Shown one piece after another: positions 9,672-22,526 of a stretch of DNA of 64,000 nucleotides. Every line of letters begins with the position of its first letter. Within the stretch, counting starts at the first letter, position 1. Under the pieces are notes generated by a model. That model was not told the origin of the DNA. It ran no database searches and was given only the letters and a program-made list of their open reading frames with translations. This stretch comes from Zelopaecilomyces penicillatus (taxonomy: Eukaryota; Ascomycota; Sordariomycetes; Hypocreales; Pseudodiploosporaceae): the NCBI GenBank assembly GCA_005765155.1, contig VCCP01000003.1, positions 3,348,001-3,412,000 on the forward strand, read 5' to 3'. A program made the position numbers and the translations under genes.

Positions 9672-11735
9672 TCAGAAAACAAATACAAAATCTTCATTCT
9701 CTAGGTCAGTCGCATCGGCAAAGGCTTTCCCGCCGCTTGGAAGCCCAGCTTCTCTCGCACCTTCCTCTTCGTCAGCACAAAGGTCTCTATTCTCGTCCGC
9801 TATTCGCAATGATCCCTCTCGCATAGCTCGCTCAAGTGCCTCCATTCTCTCTGCCTCTTCTGCCGTTTCGAGACTCAGATCTAGAACCGTCGCTTTCTTT
9901 CCGAGAGCGAGTCGCCGTTGGCTGTGTTTTTTGTTGAGCCATTTGAGGTAAAACGTTGTCACACCTACAATAATAATAACCATGATGAAGAAGACAAGGT
10001 TAGAACGCAAGCCTCGAGAGTATGCTGGAGCTTCATCCGGCCTAAATAAGAGAGGTCCAATAATGTTGCCTGCAGATGAACCGATGAAAACGAGTGCGGA
10101 TGTAGACTTGCGCTTTGTGTCGCCAGCTGTGTTCTGGGACGACCAGGCATATATAAGCGGAGCTATGGAAAGGTTAGTCGTATGCGAGAAAGTGAAAGGA
10201 GTTCCGGGAGGTGAAGGCTTGAGCTTACTAATTCCAGTGAAGGTCGAGAGACAGAAATAGCCCCCTAATAGAACGGCCCTGTTTTCCAGATCGTGGGGGA
10301 AATACAATAGAATTGCAAACCCGATGATGGGTGGTATGCATAGTATGACAATGATGAGGCCTTTCAGTTTCCATTTCATTGCCACATATGCACTTATGGA
10401 AACGGCAGCTACATGTGATAGGCCAACGGGAACATTGAACAGCATAGTCTTGAACGGATCCGAAACGAAAGATTGGACAATGAGTGGTCCGAATACAGAT
10501 ATTCCGTTGGAGGGGACTGAGATGCAGAATATCATGATGACCCAAAGCCATGTTTTGGGGTCTCTCAAGGCTTCAAAAAAGTGGTCATATCTCCATTCCC
10601 GAGACATGACTCCCATCTGGTTGTTCCGAAGCCGTTCAATGGCAATGACTTTGTCATCATCGGTGAGAAATTTGGCTTCCGTAGGAGAGTCAGGCATCCA
10701 GTAAAACATGGCTCCAGAGACAGCGACAGTTACGAGGCCAAAGAAAAGAAAAATAATCTATCACAAGTGTTAGTTATGTTACCGATGGGGTTGGAAATGC
10801 CAGCCAGCAATGAAATCCAATCCATACTTGATATGGCCTCATATGAGGAGAGTCGATACTGGCCAACCCATAAGTAATTAGACTGCCAAACTAGACATTG
10901 ACGTATCAGTGTTGGTCTATCCTGTTGAACTGCAAGGGGCCTCAGAACAAAAACATACCACCCAAGTCAAGCCATTCATGCAATACCACGAACCAATTCT
11001 CAGCGTCTGTTCCCTATCATCCACATGTAAGTAAAAACGAAAACTCAACAATTAAAGATGCACCTACCTTCTCCTCCACCACATCTGCGTAATAGCAACA
11101 AAACTAGGCCCAACACATGCTTCAAACGCCCCAAGGAAAAATCGAGCGGCCATGAGTTGCTGAAAATTGTGTGCCCTTGTCATTGCCGTTAGTGTGATGC
11201 CCCAAGCAAACACCATGATGCTTGTGAATTTTCCAATGGGAAGTTTGACCAGAGCCCAAGCTAGGGGTAGCTGCATGATGAGCTGGGCGAGAAAGACCAC
11301 GCTTCCGAGCCATGAGAATTCGTTGCCCTCTAGGCCAGTGTCATCGATGAGACCAAATATTGAAGCATAAGAAAGAGTCGCCTTGTCGAGTGCTTGAAGA
11401 AAATAGACCGACAGCATTAGAGGTAAAAGGGCGATATCGATTAGACGGAGTATGCGGGCGTCGTCGGCAGGAGAGATTGTTATGATCTCGTCTGGCGAAC
11501 GGCCCAGTTTGATGAGGAGCATGGCGGCGGCATCTCTATAGTGCTCTGTGTGTTCACTCATAGTCCCAGGGGGCGCATCTATCCCATCATGGTTGGCGTG
11601 GACGGTGTTGTTTTCGTCCACATTGGAGTCGCTCTGGCTCAGAGGCTGGTACAAGGAGGTGGCCCGATACGGCACCGGCGAGGTTGTACTCGCCGGCATC
11701 GCAAAGATCTTTTGGAAAAGCGAGCTGAGCTTCAT
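9672..11735 (-). CDS. MFS transporter, Dal5/allantoate permease (anion:cation symporter) type
   Basis: A plasma-membrane major facilitator of the family that takes up small organic anions such as allantoate, nicotinate, biotin precursors or carboxylates; the substrate is not predictable. Five exons, 11068-11735, 10959-11013, 10828-10890, 10229-10757 and 9672-10162, give 601 residues. Family marks are the first transmembrane segment with LDKATLSYASIFGL, the GAFEACVGPSFVAITQMWWRR segment (TM4 and following loop), and the SSQNTAGDTKRKSTSAL region typical of Dal5-like permeases. The intron at 10163-10228 is in frame if retained, but GTAAGC and TAG ends and restoration of TGITPLIYAW show it is spliced. 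The N-terminal ~100 residues and an acidic C-terminal tail extend the usual ~500-residue core. Met at 11699 is an alternative start. Confidence 0.9.
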
Positions 11736-13070
11736 GGGGTATGCCGACCCAGGCTTTGCGGCAGCTTCATTAATTGAGCAGTTGGTTCAAGTTATTTTTG
11801 AATGGATGCTGGAAGATAGATGGCACATGACGTCTCCCAACACGCGTGGCTGTCTGTTCAGCTCATCCGCCTCCCCTCTGTTAGTGCAGGTAAGGACATG
11901 GGCCCAACCTGCCGATATTATGGCCCCGACCACCCGGATCGTGCATCGTAACTGCCCCGCCTATCGAGATAGGTAGTTGCCTGATAGGGTATCTCTAGAT
12001 TAGGTATATGTAGACTGTTGGCTAGCACCAAATTTAGCAACCACACATCTCACAACCACACTGGTCATTTATTAGACGGTGGTCCGAGAAAACGTTCAAG
12101 CAGTCAGATGTCTTGATTCATGTCATTTACATTTTGCAATTAGACATCACTATCGTGGGTTTTCTGGTGACTTGACATCCTTTGTATCAAGAGTAGATAT
12201 CGGTACACGTGCCTCAAACCACCAGCTCACGGCACATTGTACTGTAGAGTGGGTCCCATAGACGCAGCCTACCCTCAACTCCATACCTTTATCTACCTAT
12301 ACAAGTTATGCTTTGGCATCAATGATTGAATTTTTTAAACACATAAATAGATGGTTTATAGATGGACTGGTTTTTTTGGCTATAGAACACGCATATACGC
12401 TGCATTCCCTGCGCCAATCTTTCGCCAAAAGCCGATAGGTTACATTTCAAGAGCATTTACAGAATACTATCTCATATTCTCACATCCAATAAAAAACCCA
12501 ACACACGGTTTCAATGGAATGGCCCTTGTCTCCACACGATATCATGACCCAGACTCGCTTCCTCCTCACCCTTAGCGTGGCCATACGACCACAACAACAA
12601 TAATACATGGACACAATAAGAAGAAATATGTCGCTCTAAGGAACCAACCAGGGGCCTTTCCTGGTTTGATGTGTCAACTCTACAACAATAAACAAAAGGA
12701 CATCCGTGGATTCCAGGTTGCGTGCAATGATTGATCATCGGCAGCTAGGCAAAGGACAGAGAACGACTTGATAAAATAGGAGTTGTATTCACCAATTCAC
12801 TCCTGAAGCATACCCGTCTCTTCCCCCGCCAGAAAAGTAAAACAGAAGTGGATATCATTTACATGTCCGAGCATTAAACGCCATAATTTCCGAACTCTCA
12901 TCTTAATCAACGACAATACCTTTTCTCCATCAGCTTAAGATGCTGACCGAGAAACAGTCATGAAAAGCCGTTGACTTATTCCAGTCGTTATATAAGCACT
13001 TGATATGATGACAAATCATGGCTAGAGCCGTGGTTTCCTGACAGTTCATCCATGATCTACAAGGCCTTAC
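11736..13070. other. Permease promoter and long 3' flank of the RhoGAP gene
   Basis: 1.3 kb without a supported gene. Includes a run of small TAGGTA-type motifs near 11970-12010 and AT-rich sequence that probably contains the RhoGAP 3' UTR. Confidence 0.5.
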
Positions 13071-16000
13071 TTAGTCCTCAAAAATCACGTTGGTATTCTC
13101 AATCATGAACTGCACTGCGATATTCTTCGCGTGCATATCCGTCATCTCGCGTTCAATGCTAAGATCCCGCATGATTGTAGGTGCAAAGACAACAGCGAGA
13201 TTCTTTGGGGACATCTATTGTAAAGAAAGAAAAATAATGAGCAAAGAACAGGTTGGTATTACGGGGGATATAATTGTAGACTGACCAAGTTTTCTGGTTC
13301 TCGCTGCGCCACTCGGTGAAGATGGAACATGAGGAATTCTAGACAGTCGCTGTGGCTTTGTGGCATTGAAGTACATGCCTTTCGTAGGTGAATGCACCGT
13401 TCTGCTTCATCGGCGATGGCTGCAAACAGTCAGTACTAAAAGCTGGTTGGTGGAGAAAACTTGGATATGACAAACCATTGGATTCCAATATCTGCTCATA
13501 CACGTCGAAAGTGAGTAGCGGATCAGGCAGTCTCCTAAAATATTGCTTTAAAACACTTGTGACTGCGGTGATGTCGTAATCTGGATCAGAGATGTCGAAG
13601 GTTTCATCTCTGTCAAAACCGTCCTTGATCATGTTTACTTGGGAGTTACCACCCGTCTTCCGGTAGATGCCTTCTTGATCCATGCCCCTCAGCTCAACTT
13701 CTTCAATGCAACGAGTTACGACATTGGGAATCTGGCGCCGTTCATATTCACATCTCTCAGAAAGATCAGACCCAAAGAGGACGGAAGGGGGCTCTGCAGC
13801 GGCTGGCGTTGCGACTGTGCTTGCCGAGGTAGACTTGGGCATAGCATTCTTCTTGCCAAAGAAACCGTACTGTTGTTGCTGTAGTCCAACCTGTGGGGTC
13901 TGCTTGTTTTGTGCGTTCATCAGCATGACATTGGGTATCTCGCCCTGGGCAATTGTCATGTTGTATGGTAGACCGATATTGTCCCCAGCAAGACCCTGCT
14001 GGCCTTGATGTTGTATTCTTTCTCGATCATTCTGGAATGCCACCACTGCTCTATTCACACCCTTGGCAACATTTTGTGCCATGGTTTTGGATCCCTTTTT
14101 CCAGTTGAACTTTTTAACCTGGCCCTTGCGAACCTGAACCACAGTAGGGCCATGCTCAACAATAGGATCTTCGTCGGCGGCGATGAGCGTGGCGCCCGTT
14201 GTGATACTCGATGAATCAAGGTTGATTGATGAGCCAGTGCCACCCTTGCCCTGACTGTAGATACCTAAGCCATTTGAGGACCGCGAGTCGTTTCCAATTT
14301 GAGACTTGAAGCGTTCTTGAATTTGATGAGTCAAATCGTTATTCATGTCGGCAAGTTGGGCGTTTTTGGATGAAAGCTGCTCAAACTCCATAAGAGCTCG
14401 GTCTCTGTCAGCTACAGCCCGGTTCTTCTCCTCCATCAATTGGTCTCGCTCCTCATGAAGATTCTCAATTTCCTCCGACATTGCCAGCTTGACATTTTCA
14501 AGCTTCTGCACGAATTCTTTAACGGCAGATTCTTCCAAATCACGAGGGTCTATAGGTGTCTTTGTCTCTTTGGCTCGTTCAACATATTTGGACAGGACCT
14601 CAAGCTGTCGAATCATAATCTCAGTTTGAGTATCGAGCACTGACACCGTCTTTCTTTTCTCTATGAGCTTCTGGTTCAGGTTCTTCAAGTCTTTTTCTGT
14701 GTTAAACTGTCTCTCCAGCTCGGCTACTCGCTGCTCAGAGTTTCTGAGCTGCCGTTTGAGCAGCGCTGGATTGTCTGCTGATGCTAGCGAGACGGGATTG
14801 CTAATTTCGTGTGTATGATGACCATTTGCCTCATCCATGTGCAGCGTCTTGGACCAGCGGGGCGATGCAGTCGTACGAGTAGTCTCGCTGATACTTCGTG
14901 TATGGTTACCTCGAGATGGCGGTGGGTTGTGGCTTGATTCGATGCTGCCTGTACGCCCGTGTCTAACAGCATTTGAGACTCGGCGCAGAATGGATGTAGA
15001 TCCCTCATCAGTGCCAAGAATTCTGGCCATATCTTCATCCAAGCTGAAGTCTCCCCCGCTACTCCACCTAGGTAGCTTCGGTGATACCTTCGGTGACGGA
15101 TGCTCTTCTATGGTACCAGGTGTTCCTTTACCTGCCACAGGCTGAGACTGGCCTGCGGGTGGTAAAGGAGCTGTTCTGGGCTGCATATACGTCTCGCTAA
15201 TGCTTTCCGATACTCCTGGCCGAGTCGATTGCTTGCGTGGCGTTGATGGAGCTTCTTCGGAGACTGAAACCCTTCTCGATTGACCTGGTTTCCCATTGGC
15301 TAGAAATACATGAAAGTTAGCAAAGAAGAAATGAAGGACAGAGATAGTTAATCATGCATACCGTTTCTCGGGACAACTGGCGGAACGTCCTTTCGGGGAA
15401 TAGGCTTGCCATTATCAGGGCGAGGTTGTGGAGCAGCCTTGGAGCCAGACTCAATTGATATACGAATCTCATCATCATCTAGCATTTTCAGGTCCTGAGA
15501 GGCTCTCGATTGAACGACATTGTTGTTTGCCCTTCGTGAGTCTGTTTGTGCTGAATCTTTGCGCGGCGCACCATTCATGGATTTGTTGGAGGAGTTATCA
15601 TGAAGAGCAATGGACGACTGTGAGCTTGTACTCCTGGACCCAGGAACTTTCTTGTTCTTTGGGGCGTCCTGTAATTTGAAGTCATCGCTGGCTGGAGAAG
15701 ATTTGCCATGTTCCTGTTCCAAGGATTTGGAGAGATGTCGAGCAGCAGACTTCGTCTGGGTAATCTCCTGATCGGATGAATGTTGTCGGCCCTTTTCCTG
15801 AAAGGCAATATGTGGGGTGGGAGAATGCGAGTCACTTCGCTTTTCGGATAAAGAAGGTCTCGATACGCTGAAATAATCCTTATCCTTTTTCTGTTCAGTG
15901 GCCGATCTTGGAGTGGCGGTAGAGCTTGGCCCAGGGCTTGGATCAAGGGCAACAGATATCATATAACCATCACCCGACTCGGTTGTAATTGCACCAGTGC

Positions 16001-16997
16001 CGGGAATGATTGCTGAATTACGGTTCTTGCGGTATGTGGAAGTAGGAAGACTGAGTCCTTCTGGCTTGGTCGGCTTGGCAGGGGGGTCGCTTGGGCGTTC
16101 GGGAGACCTAGCCTGTGTTGAGTTACCGCGAGATGAGGGTTCGCTCAACATTTGAGAAAGTCGGGGTTTTGGTGATAGCTCTGTAGGTGTATCGGACTCA
16201 GGGTCGACTCGGTCGTTGGAGAAAGCGTTTGAGGGTATTGCATTAGGGGGGAGTGCTGGCAGAGACTTTTCTGTAATCATAGGCGACTGGTCTTTTTCTC
16301 GTGATTTGGCTGCAGCGGCAGCTTTCGACTTCTTCCTCCGTCTAGCCATGAGTGTCTCGTGACATCCCATGCAGAAGATGCCTTGAGAGGTTCTCGCATA
16401 GCGCAAGTTCTCGATCTTGCGCTTGCAGTTTCGACAACGAAAACAGGTGGCACAGAAGGCTTGGTCGCCCGTGAGGATGGCCAAATCTTCGATTTTGTTG
16501 CCACAGGCTGTGCAACTATATGTACAGTTATTGCAGATAAGGGATCCGTCGCCGAGGAGGAGGAGGTTTGCGTCAGAGTCGAGAAGTGTGCTGCATGTGT
16601 TACATCGGAAGCAGTCAAGATGCCATCGATTGCCAGCTGTCAGATGAAATGGTTAGCATTTCTAGAGACATAGCAACAGTAGAAACGAGCCAGCGATAAT
16701 GAATAGATATAGAGAGAGCAGTCCCTAGGCAACACGGGGTTGCTTCCAGAGGTTGGGCCATATTGACGGACTGATTATTGCGTGGATTAGGAGAACGATG
16801 ATTATTCCAAACATACCTAATTCAAAAGCCTTTCCCTCTTCAAGAATCTAGATAACCAAGAGGAGTCAGCATTCGAAATCGTAATCAAGGCTCACGGAAA
16901 TGTAGGATGAAGTCTGCACCTCTCCGCATCCCTTGCAGGGGAACACATCATCCGAGTCCATGGGACTTTCCAGATATTCGTCCATGACAGCAGCCAT
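13071..16997 (-). CDS. rga1: Two-LIM-domain Rho GTPase-activating protein (Rga1-like)
   Basis: It stimulates GTP hydrolysis by Rho/Cdc42-type GTPases and so shapes polarity and septation. Six exons, 16896-16997, 16817-16847, 15362-16636, 13476-15299, 13286-13419 and 13071-13214, join in frame to 1169 residues. LIM1 spans about residues 21-82 (CKGC, WHLDCFRC, CNNC) and LIM2 about 86-137 (CTAC, CATCFRC, CMGC). A long Ser/Pro-rich disordered region follows, then a predicted coiled coil at about 650-790. The RhoGAP domain occupies about 978-1169 with the arginine finger in GIYRKTGG and the late motif NLAVVFAPTIMR. The 31-nt second exon is supported because it completes LIM1. Two donors are weak (GTTTGT and GTCAGT) but the RhoGAP sequence is continuous only with those splices. 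Two rather than three LIM domains points to Rga1/Rga2 rather than Lrg1. Confidence 0.93.
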
Positions 16998-17870
16998 GGC
17001 GGGATAATTGGGCGGAATAATGGGAGTTGAGTTTGATCGTTTTTCAGTTTTGCAATATCACAGAGGTATTGACAAGCAATGAGGAGCTCCGGGGGCGGTG
17101 GCGATGGGTTGCGGCGAGCGGCCAAGCCAGGGGAAATGGAGGCGGCGGTATCTAAACTACCGTGTTGATAAGACAATCATGGACGGCGCTTCGAGTGCAG
17201 GAAGACGCTCCGTGCGCTCGACCAGACTGGACAGGGCGGCGGCCACTGTAAAAGCGAAGGCAGGAGGAGATATATGCGATATGTGTCGTAAAGAACCGCA
17301 GCGAAGGGGAGTTGAACGTCGACAGTGCGTGTGTCGGATCGTTCGACAAGGGCGGTTGAGGGGAGCAGAGCGGCGACGCTTGTGGACGTCGGTAGTAGAA
17401 GTGTCAACGGGAAAACATAGGTCCAACGCAGCTCAGAGCAGGAAGATGTCAAGGCCACAGGGTGAGGGCGGAGCGATAACGAGAGTCGGCCCAGCAGATA
17501 ATGAGCTATTCGTACAGCGGCGGCCAAAAAAGAGGTAAAGGCGGCAGATGGAAGATGGTTGAGGTGTGTACAAGTATCGTCTTGTGCGACGAAGGGGGGA
17601 GCCTGCAAGAGGAGCAAGCACCAGGCCGAGTCCGTTGTGGCCTGCAGTGGTTTAGGACGAGGGGGCTTGGGGGGTTCAACCAAAGTGCTTAAAGCTTGGA
17701 AGGTACCTACCCAGAGCAGAGCCAACCCAGCACTTGGTTGGTAATGGTTAGTGACTGTTAGTGGGCTTTGGAAACTGTTAACGTGCTGTATTGCGCTGTG
17801 CTGCTAGGTACTAACTCAGCCTGGGTACCTTGGGTGCATACATTGCTGTGGTAAGGTACTTGATACCACA

Positions 17871-17915
17871 TCAGACTTGTCAGGCTTGTCAAGCATGTCA
17901 GGCTTGCCAGGGTTG
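17871..17915. repeat. 9-bp tandem repeat, five copies
   Basis: Five consecutive 9-bp units with consensus TCAGGCTTG (TCAGACTTG, TCAGGCTTG, TCAAGCATG, TCAGGCTTG, CCAGGGTTG). It is a short minisatellite in non-coding DNA. Confidence 0.85.
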
Positions 17916-19459
17916 ACCACCCACACAATCACCCACACCTCTCTCCACCCAAGTTACAACCCACTTGCCACACACACACAGACACAACACCTGTTGTACA
18001 AACCAGTGCCAGGCACCAATTTCCTGCTCATGCGAGTGGTGCTGCCCACGAACTACTCCCAGATTAATAGCCGCCAGGGGCGTTGCTTAATGGCGGCATG
18101 ATGAACCTGACGTTAACATCCAGGCACGAACAGGTCGCTGGCAGTCTGATGTCTACGAGCATGAATTATTACTTGATCTTTATTTTAGGAAGCATACCCG
18201 CCGGGAGAGTATCGAGTCTCCCTCTGCTTGCAAGTTGCCAATGGGGCAGAGAGGTGTTAGGAGGTACGAATAGCTCGCTGGGTGGGCCTAAAATTAGATG
18301 ATACATGGCCAGTATCATCAGCAACAGGTCGGTCTTATTCCGATACATAACATACACTGTCGGCCTTGTCGCATCTGGAGGTGAACGACTCTGGCTACGT
18401 TCAAGCGCGAAATACCTCAACGGCGACCGACGGCCTCTGACCATATACCGAGAGCAACAGGTGGTGGCTGAGCACGGTTGGACGGGCGCCAGTGCCAGTG
18501 AAAGTGCCTGGTAATTGTGATGCGGAGGGCTTGGACAGAGGTTGGTTTCTAATTATAAAGCAAAGCTTTATAAAACGACGAGCAATGCCTGTCAGCTATG
18601 GCCGAAACAAAGCATCAGAAAACGCCACGTCAAGTTTGAGGCCTCGACACCCACGACGTTTATGTTTGTTGCAAAGACTGTCATGGTAAGGAACGTAAAC
18701 ATTTGGTTATCAACAAGCACGCTACCCATGGGGTAGTATAGATGTGCCTGCACGTAGTATTTAGGTGGAATTAGCTGGTGATGGCACAAGAGGCGTTGGC
18801 TGACCCTTGATGCCAAGTGCTATAGGATGTACTAGGTATTTTAATAGTCCTTGGGGCCTGTGGGGCCGTGTTTGTGGCCTTTGAGGAAAGTTACATTCAA
18901 GACAGTTCGAGCCACCTTGGATATCTGCAGGAACAAGTCAGGTGAACGTGGCAACGAGCAGATGAACAACGCGGCTCATCAGAGTGGCCGTTGGTGAGTC
19001 GACAACAGGCTGTGCTTGGCCAGTAATTGGATGTTACGCCTAGGAGATTAGAAATGATACTCGTTATTACGGTACCTGTAGTTCTTGTAGTGCTGCTGCT
19101 GTAGATGTATATTAGTGCGACTCCCCGGTTAGGTATGTGTACATGTATCATCTCCAACATGCCGAATAATTATCCAATAACATTACACTGCTGCACCTTG
19201 AAATGAGCTCGTCAAGTTTCTGGCATGTCAGCTCTCGGCCAATGAAATACGAGTATCGACCTGCCTCATCATAATTCACGACCTGTAATCATACAAACGG
19301 TACAAACCCGTCATCTCTGACCACACCATTCGCAACTTATCCCGTGAATAGTATGCCTACATCCAGACATCCCCCATCGTTCAGCCAGCCCGCTTATATC
19401 AATTTATGATCCGAAGCATCTCCGGTAACGAATTGCTGCATAATCATCCACATAGCGCG

Positions 19460-19484
19460 CTCTCTCTCTCTCTCTCTCTTTCTC
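19460..19484. repeat. CT dinucleotide microsatellite
   Basis: About ten consecutive CT units with one T interruption. Confidence 0.9.
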
Positions 19485-19622
19485 CCACCGGAGCTGGAAT
19501 TGGAAGGGAGGGTTATTAGCTCGGCCCGTCATGATGAGACTGGCGCTTGCTGACAAACTCGGCTCCCGATTTCTCGAATCAACCCTGATTTCCTTCGGTG
19601 CGCCATGTGGATTTGCTTCCCT

Positions 19623-19662
19623 CAAACAGACAAACAGACCGACAAACAAGCCAACAAGCCAG

Positions 19663-19694
<32 letters not shown>

Positions 19695-19712
19695 CAAGCA
19701 AGCAAGCAAGCC
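19623..19712. repeat. Tetranucleotide repeat (CARR-type: CAAA/CAGA, CAGG, CAAG)
   Basis: A degenerate 4-bp periodicity starts with CAAACAGA units. It becomes an almost pure CAGG array (about 19662-19694), then CAAG units to 19712. The gradient between units looks like replication slippage followed by point mutation. All reading frames across it are open, which produces repetitive spurious ORFs on both strands. Confidence 0.9.
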
Positions 19713-20662
19713 ATCGACAAGGGAACCTCAAGTGTTGACGAAGCCATCAGGGTCCACTTCCACCGGGGGTTGTGTTTCATCTGGATGGGGACCCTGGACG
19801 AAACAGAGAGTGGCGCGGACTTGCTGGGGCACCCTCGCTGGCCCTCGCATCTCTTGATCATTTTTCGCGATCTTGGACTAACAATCAACCAGATACTCCA
19901 TATTGGCCACTGAGATGCGTATATATCTTCCATCCTTGTTGCTCATCCAGTCACCTAACTCGGCTTGTAACAACTCCAAGACCCCACCCCGCCAGCATTA
20001 TATGTCTCGCCCACTATCACTGCTTCTCTGCTCCTTTACGTATGCTCTCACGTACATACCGAATTTGCCGTCATGTGCGACAGCGGCTTATGAGAGAGGA
20101 GTGCAACCACCCGTCTTATGACGAAGTGAGCAATCACGGCATGATTATTGAACAAAGGAAAAGAGATGTGAGAGTGAAAGCTTCAAAAGAGCTAGGAATT
20201 ACCATCCGTTTCTAGCCGGTGTCGTATTGATAATAGCAGTCCATGTCCTTCCAACAGATCCGGGCCAGATTCGGAGCCGATTTACCCTTGGTGAAGAAAA
20301 ACCTCATATTCAGCAACTGCATCTGCATATGCTGTGCTCAGAGACCCCGGTTCAATGAAGAAAGCTACCTCGTATGCACTGTATTTGTCCGTCTGTTCCA
20401 TTCCTTGGTAGCATTATATCGTCATATGTAGGTGGATTTAGCGGCAGCTTTGGCTCAGGAACGACGCATCGGGCTGTTGTCTCACCCGTTCTCCCGTTCT
20501 GCACAACCATTCAGTGATCGATCGCCCTTGCATGGAAACCTGCCTGCCCCTTACTGCTTCAGCTGTGCCATGACAAAAGTTGGATATTCTCTCGCATCAG
20601 AGACGTAACGTTGATGACGATGTCGGCTCATAATGTCACATCACCCTAATTATGATTATCTT

Positions 20663-20674
20663 GGGGGGGGGGGG
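20663..20674 (+). repeat. Poly-G tract (12 G)
   Basis: Uninterrupted run of twelve G on the plus strand in intergenic DNA downstream of the FYV7 gene. Confidence 0.95.
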
Positions 20675-20809
20675 TTGATTCATTAATATTTACTATCCAT
20701 TCATACAGAACGCCCGGCAGAACCACCTCAGTGGACTAAACCATTGCCACATCGCCTATTTTACCATCCATCCGTCTCGTCTCATCTGTCTTATTGTCTG
20801 CTCAAGGCT

Positions 20810-21514
20810 TCACTTTTCGGCAATAAGTCTCTTGACCTTGTCTAATAACAGAGTGCTTTCTCGTCCCAGCTTCTTCTTACCGTCCTTGTCCCGCGTTTTT
20901 GCCATGGCTTTTTTGAACTTTTCACGCTCTGCAATCTTCTGCATCCTTTCTTCTTGACGCTGCTTGTACTCTTGCTGCCTCTTCTCGGCCTCTTTGCGCT
21001 TCTCTTCAGCCTTCTGAAGCTGCTTATCGTAGTAACCGGGACGCCTTGTCCTCCGGAGTCTACCGTCACTTGGCCCTGAACCGTCTGTAGGAGGAGCGGC
21101 TCCAGCTCCAGTCTGGGCCACATCCTCATCCTTGATCATGAGCTGGCGCGTGGGATGAATCTGCACGTCCTCCTCCTCGGCAACATCCTCCGCAGCGGCA
21201 TCTGCTGCGGCCGGTTTTACCGATACTTCAGCCTCTCTTGCCTTGATCTTGGCATATGCCTTCTTGACCTTGGCCTTGTGAATGAGATCTTTTTTTATCT
21301 TGGTGACTAAGTGAGATTGTCAGGTGAGCAGGTTGGCCTTTTTAGACTTGGGTGGGTGAGAGAGGGCGAGAAAAAAAAACCACCAAGGGGCCAAACCTTT
21401 TCGACGCCACGGCCCATCAGGCAAATTTTCAGGGCCCGGTACTCTGAAGCCATGTTTAGGTTTCTTCGCCTCCGCAGCGGATTCGGACGGGGTTGTCTTT
21501 TCTTTGGGAGCCAT
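20810..21514 (-). CDS. FYV7: rRNA-processing protein, Fyv7 family
   Basis: Fyv7 acts in early 18S rRNA processing in the nucleolus. Two exons, 21397-21514 and 20810-21306, encode 204 residues. The N-terminal half has the family core GPWRRKVTKIKKDLIHKA followed by KKAYAKIKAREAE. The C-terminal third is a long Lys/Glu/Gln-rich helix typical of nucleolar assembly factors. The intron (21307-21396) has an unusual GTTTGG donor but a good CTGAC branch site and a TAG acceptor. Splicing restores the conserved RRKVTKIKK sequence, whereas retention gives a short unrelated tail. The gene is divergent from the Atos-domain gene, with starts ~1 kb apart. Confidence 0.82.
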
Positions 21515-22526
21515 GATGCTGCCTGTGTCTTGAGAGCCTCGCAGCAGTGTGAGATGGCGCTCAAGTCTGCACGATCGAGCAAGCTGGGGCGACAATCAAT
21601 CTGCGTAAATGGCGGCTGGGGCTTTGTTGAGCCGAAGTCGTTGGAGACCGACGTAGATGTCCCTATCAGGATAGAGGTGGGGACGATACATTCAGCGTAG
21701 TACCTACCTAGGTAATACCTGTACAGCAAGCGGCGCCCTTCTGTAAGGCCCAGAGGCTAGAGGTGAGAGAAGGCTGAAGGTGGGCAATACTTTGTGCCAG
21801 TGGCGCGCTCTGCCGTGATCCTCCTGCAGGCCCATGCGCCTCTGGTTCCATTGCCTGTAGCAGTCCGATAGCGCTCCTTGCAGCGGGTGTACCGGTGAGT
21901 GGGGGCCTCGCATGCCCACGACGGCGCTGATACTGCGCACTAGAGGCCTGTGAGAGACCTGTGAGAGGCCAGGAAGGGGCCGGTGCTGCCAACTGACCTC
22001 ACCTCATGACGATGGGCAACCCCACTATGGGGCGCTGCCAGCGCTGTGCAGATTCGTTTATTAGCGGCCCTGCGCTGTGCTGCCACCCGACCGTTCTCTG
22101 GGCTCCGACAACGACCGATCGACTGCGCCGTCCATGTATGTATGTATGGATGCTCTGCTGCTGCTTCCATGATCCCGCTTTCTTGCGCCTTCATTGTCTG
22201 CCAACACAGTGTCGGCTCGTCTACTCTTCGCTCCCAAGACCCTACAGAAAGAATACCTGCTTTTTTATCGACAGAACCACACCAACGCTGGCGGCAAAGG
22301 ATGTGCCGTCTCGCAGTTGTGCATTCGTGAATGACTCGGGCCAACTCGCCCTCCTCCGGATCGCCTCCGATGCTCAGTATCATATCGACGTTTCCAACTA
22401 CGGTGTTGTCTGTGTCAAATCTGCCGGCTGAGAATCACTTATGATACGACTTGCTGCCCGTTTTTCTACTTCGAAAGTACAGGAATTACGGGAGCTACCG
22501 CTTGGCCGCGGTACAACTCCGTCAGA
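21515..22526. other. Divergent promoter region between FYV7 and the Atos-domain gene
   Basis: 1.0 kb. It contains the perfect 10-bp palindrome TACCTAGGTA (21705-21714) flanked by further TACCT half-sites. Several short open frames exist but none shows a recognisable protein. Confidence 0.5.

Larger units (their letters stand above)
16998..20809. other. Gene-poor stretch: RhoGAP promoter/5' leader and repeats
   Basis: 3.8 kb. Nearest to the RhoGAP gene is a GC-rich ~700-bp segment open in several frames on both strands, best read as promoter plus leader. Further on are AGGTACCT-type motifs (17701, 17804, 17823), a 9-bp tandem repeat, CT and CAGG microsatellites and a poly-G tract. No reading frame shows family features. 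Confidence 0.5.

Noticed and set aside
10163..10228. In-frame 22-codon insertion in the MFS permease
   Set aside because: It has GTAAGC and TAG ends with a CTAAC branch site, and removing it restores the conserved helix, so it is an intron.
17177..17725. Overlapping long open frames on both strands upstream of the RhoGAP gene
   Set aside because: GC-rich, low-complexity translations with no domain features; position fits the promoter and 5' leader of the RhoGAP gene.
19531..19933. Repetitive Gln/Ala/Arg or Cys/Leu/Pro/Ala frames
   Set aside because: They are translations of the tetranucleotide repeat, open in every frame on both strands.
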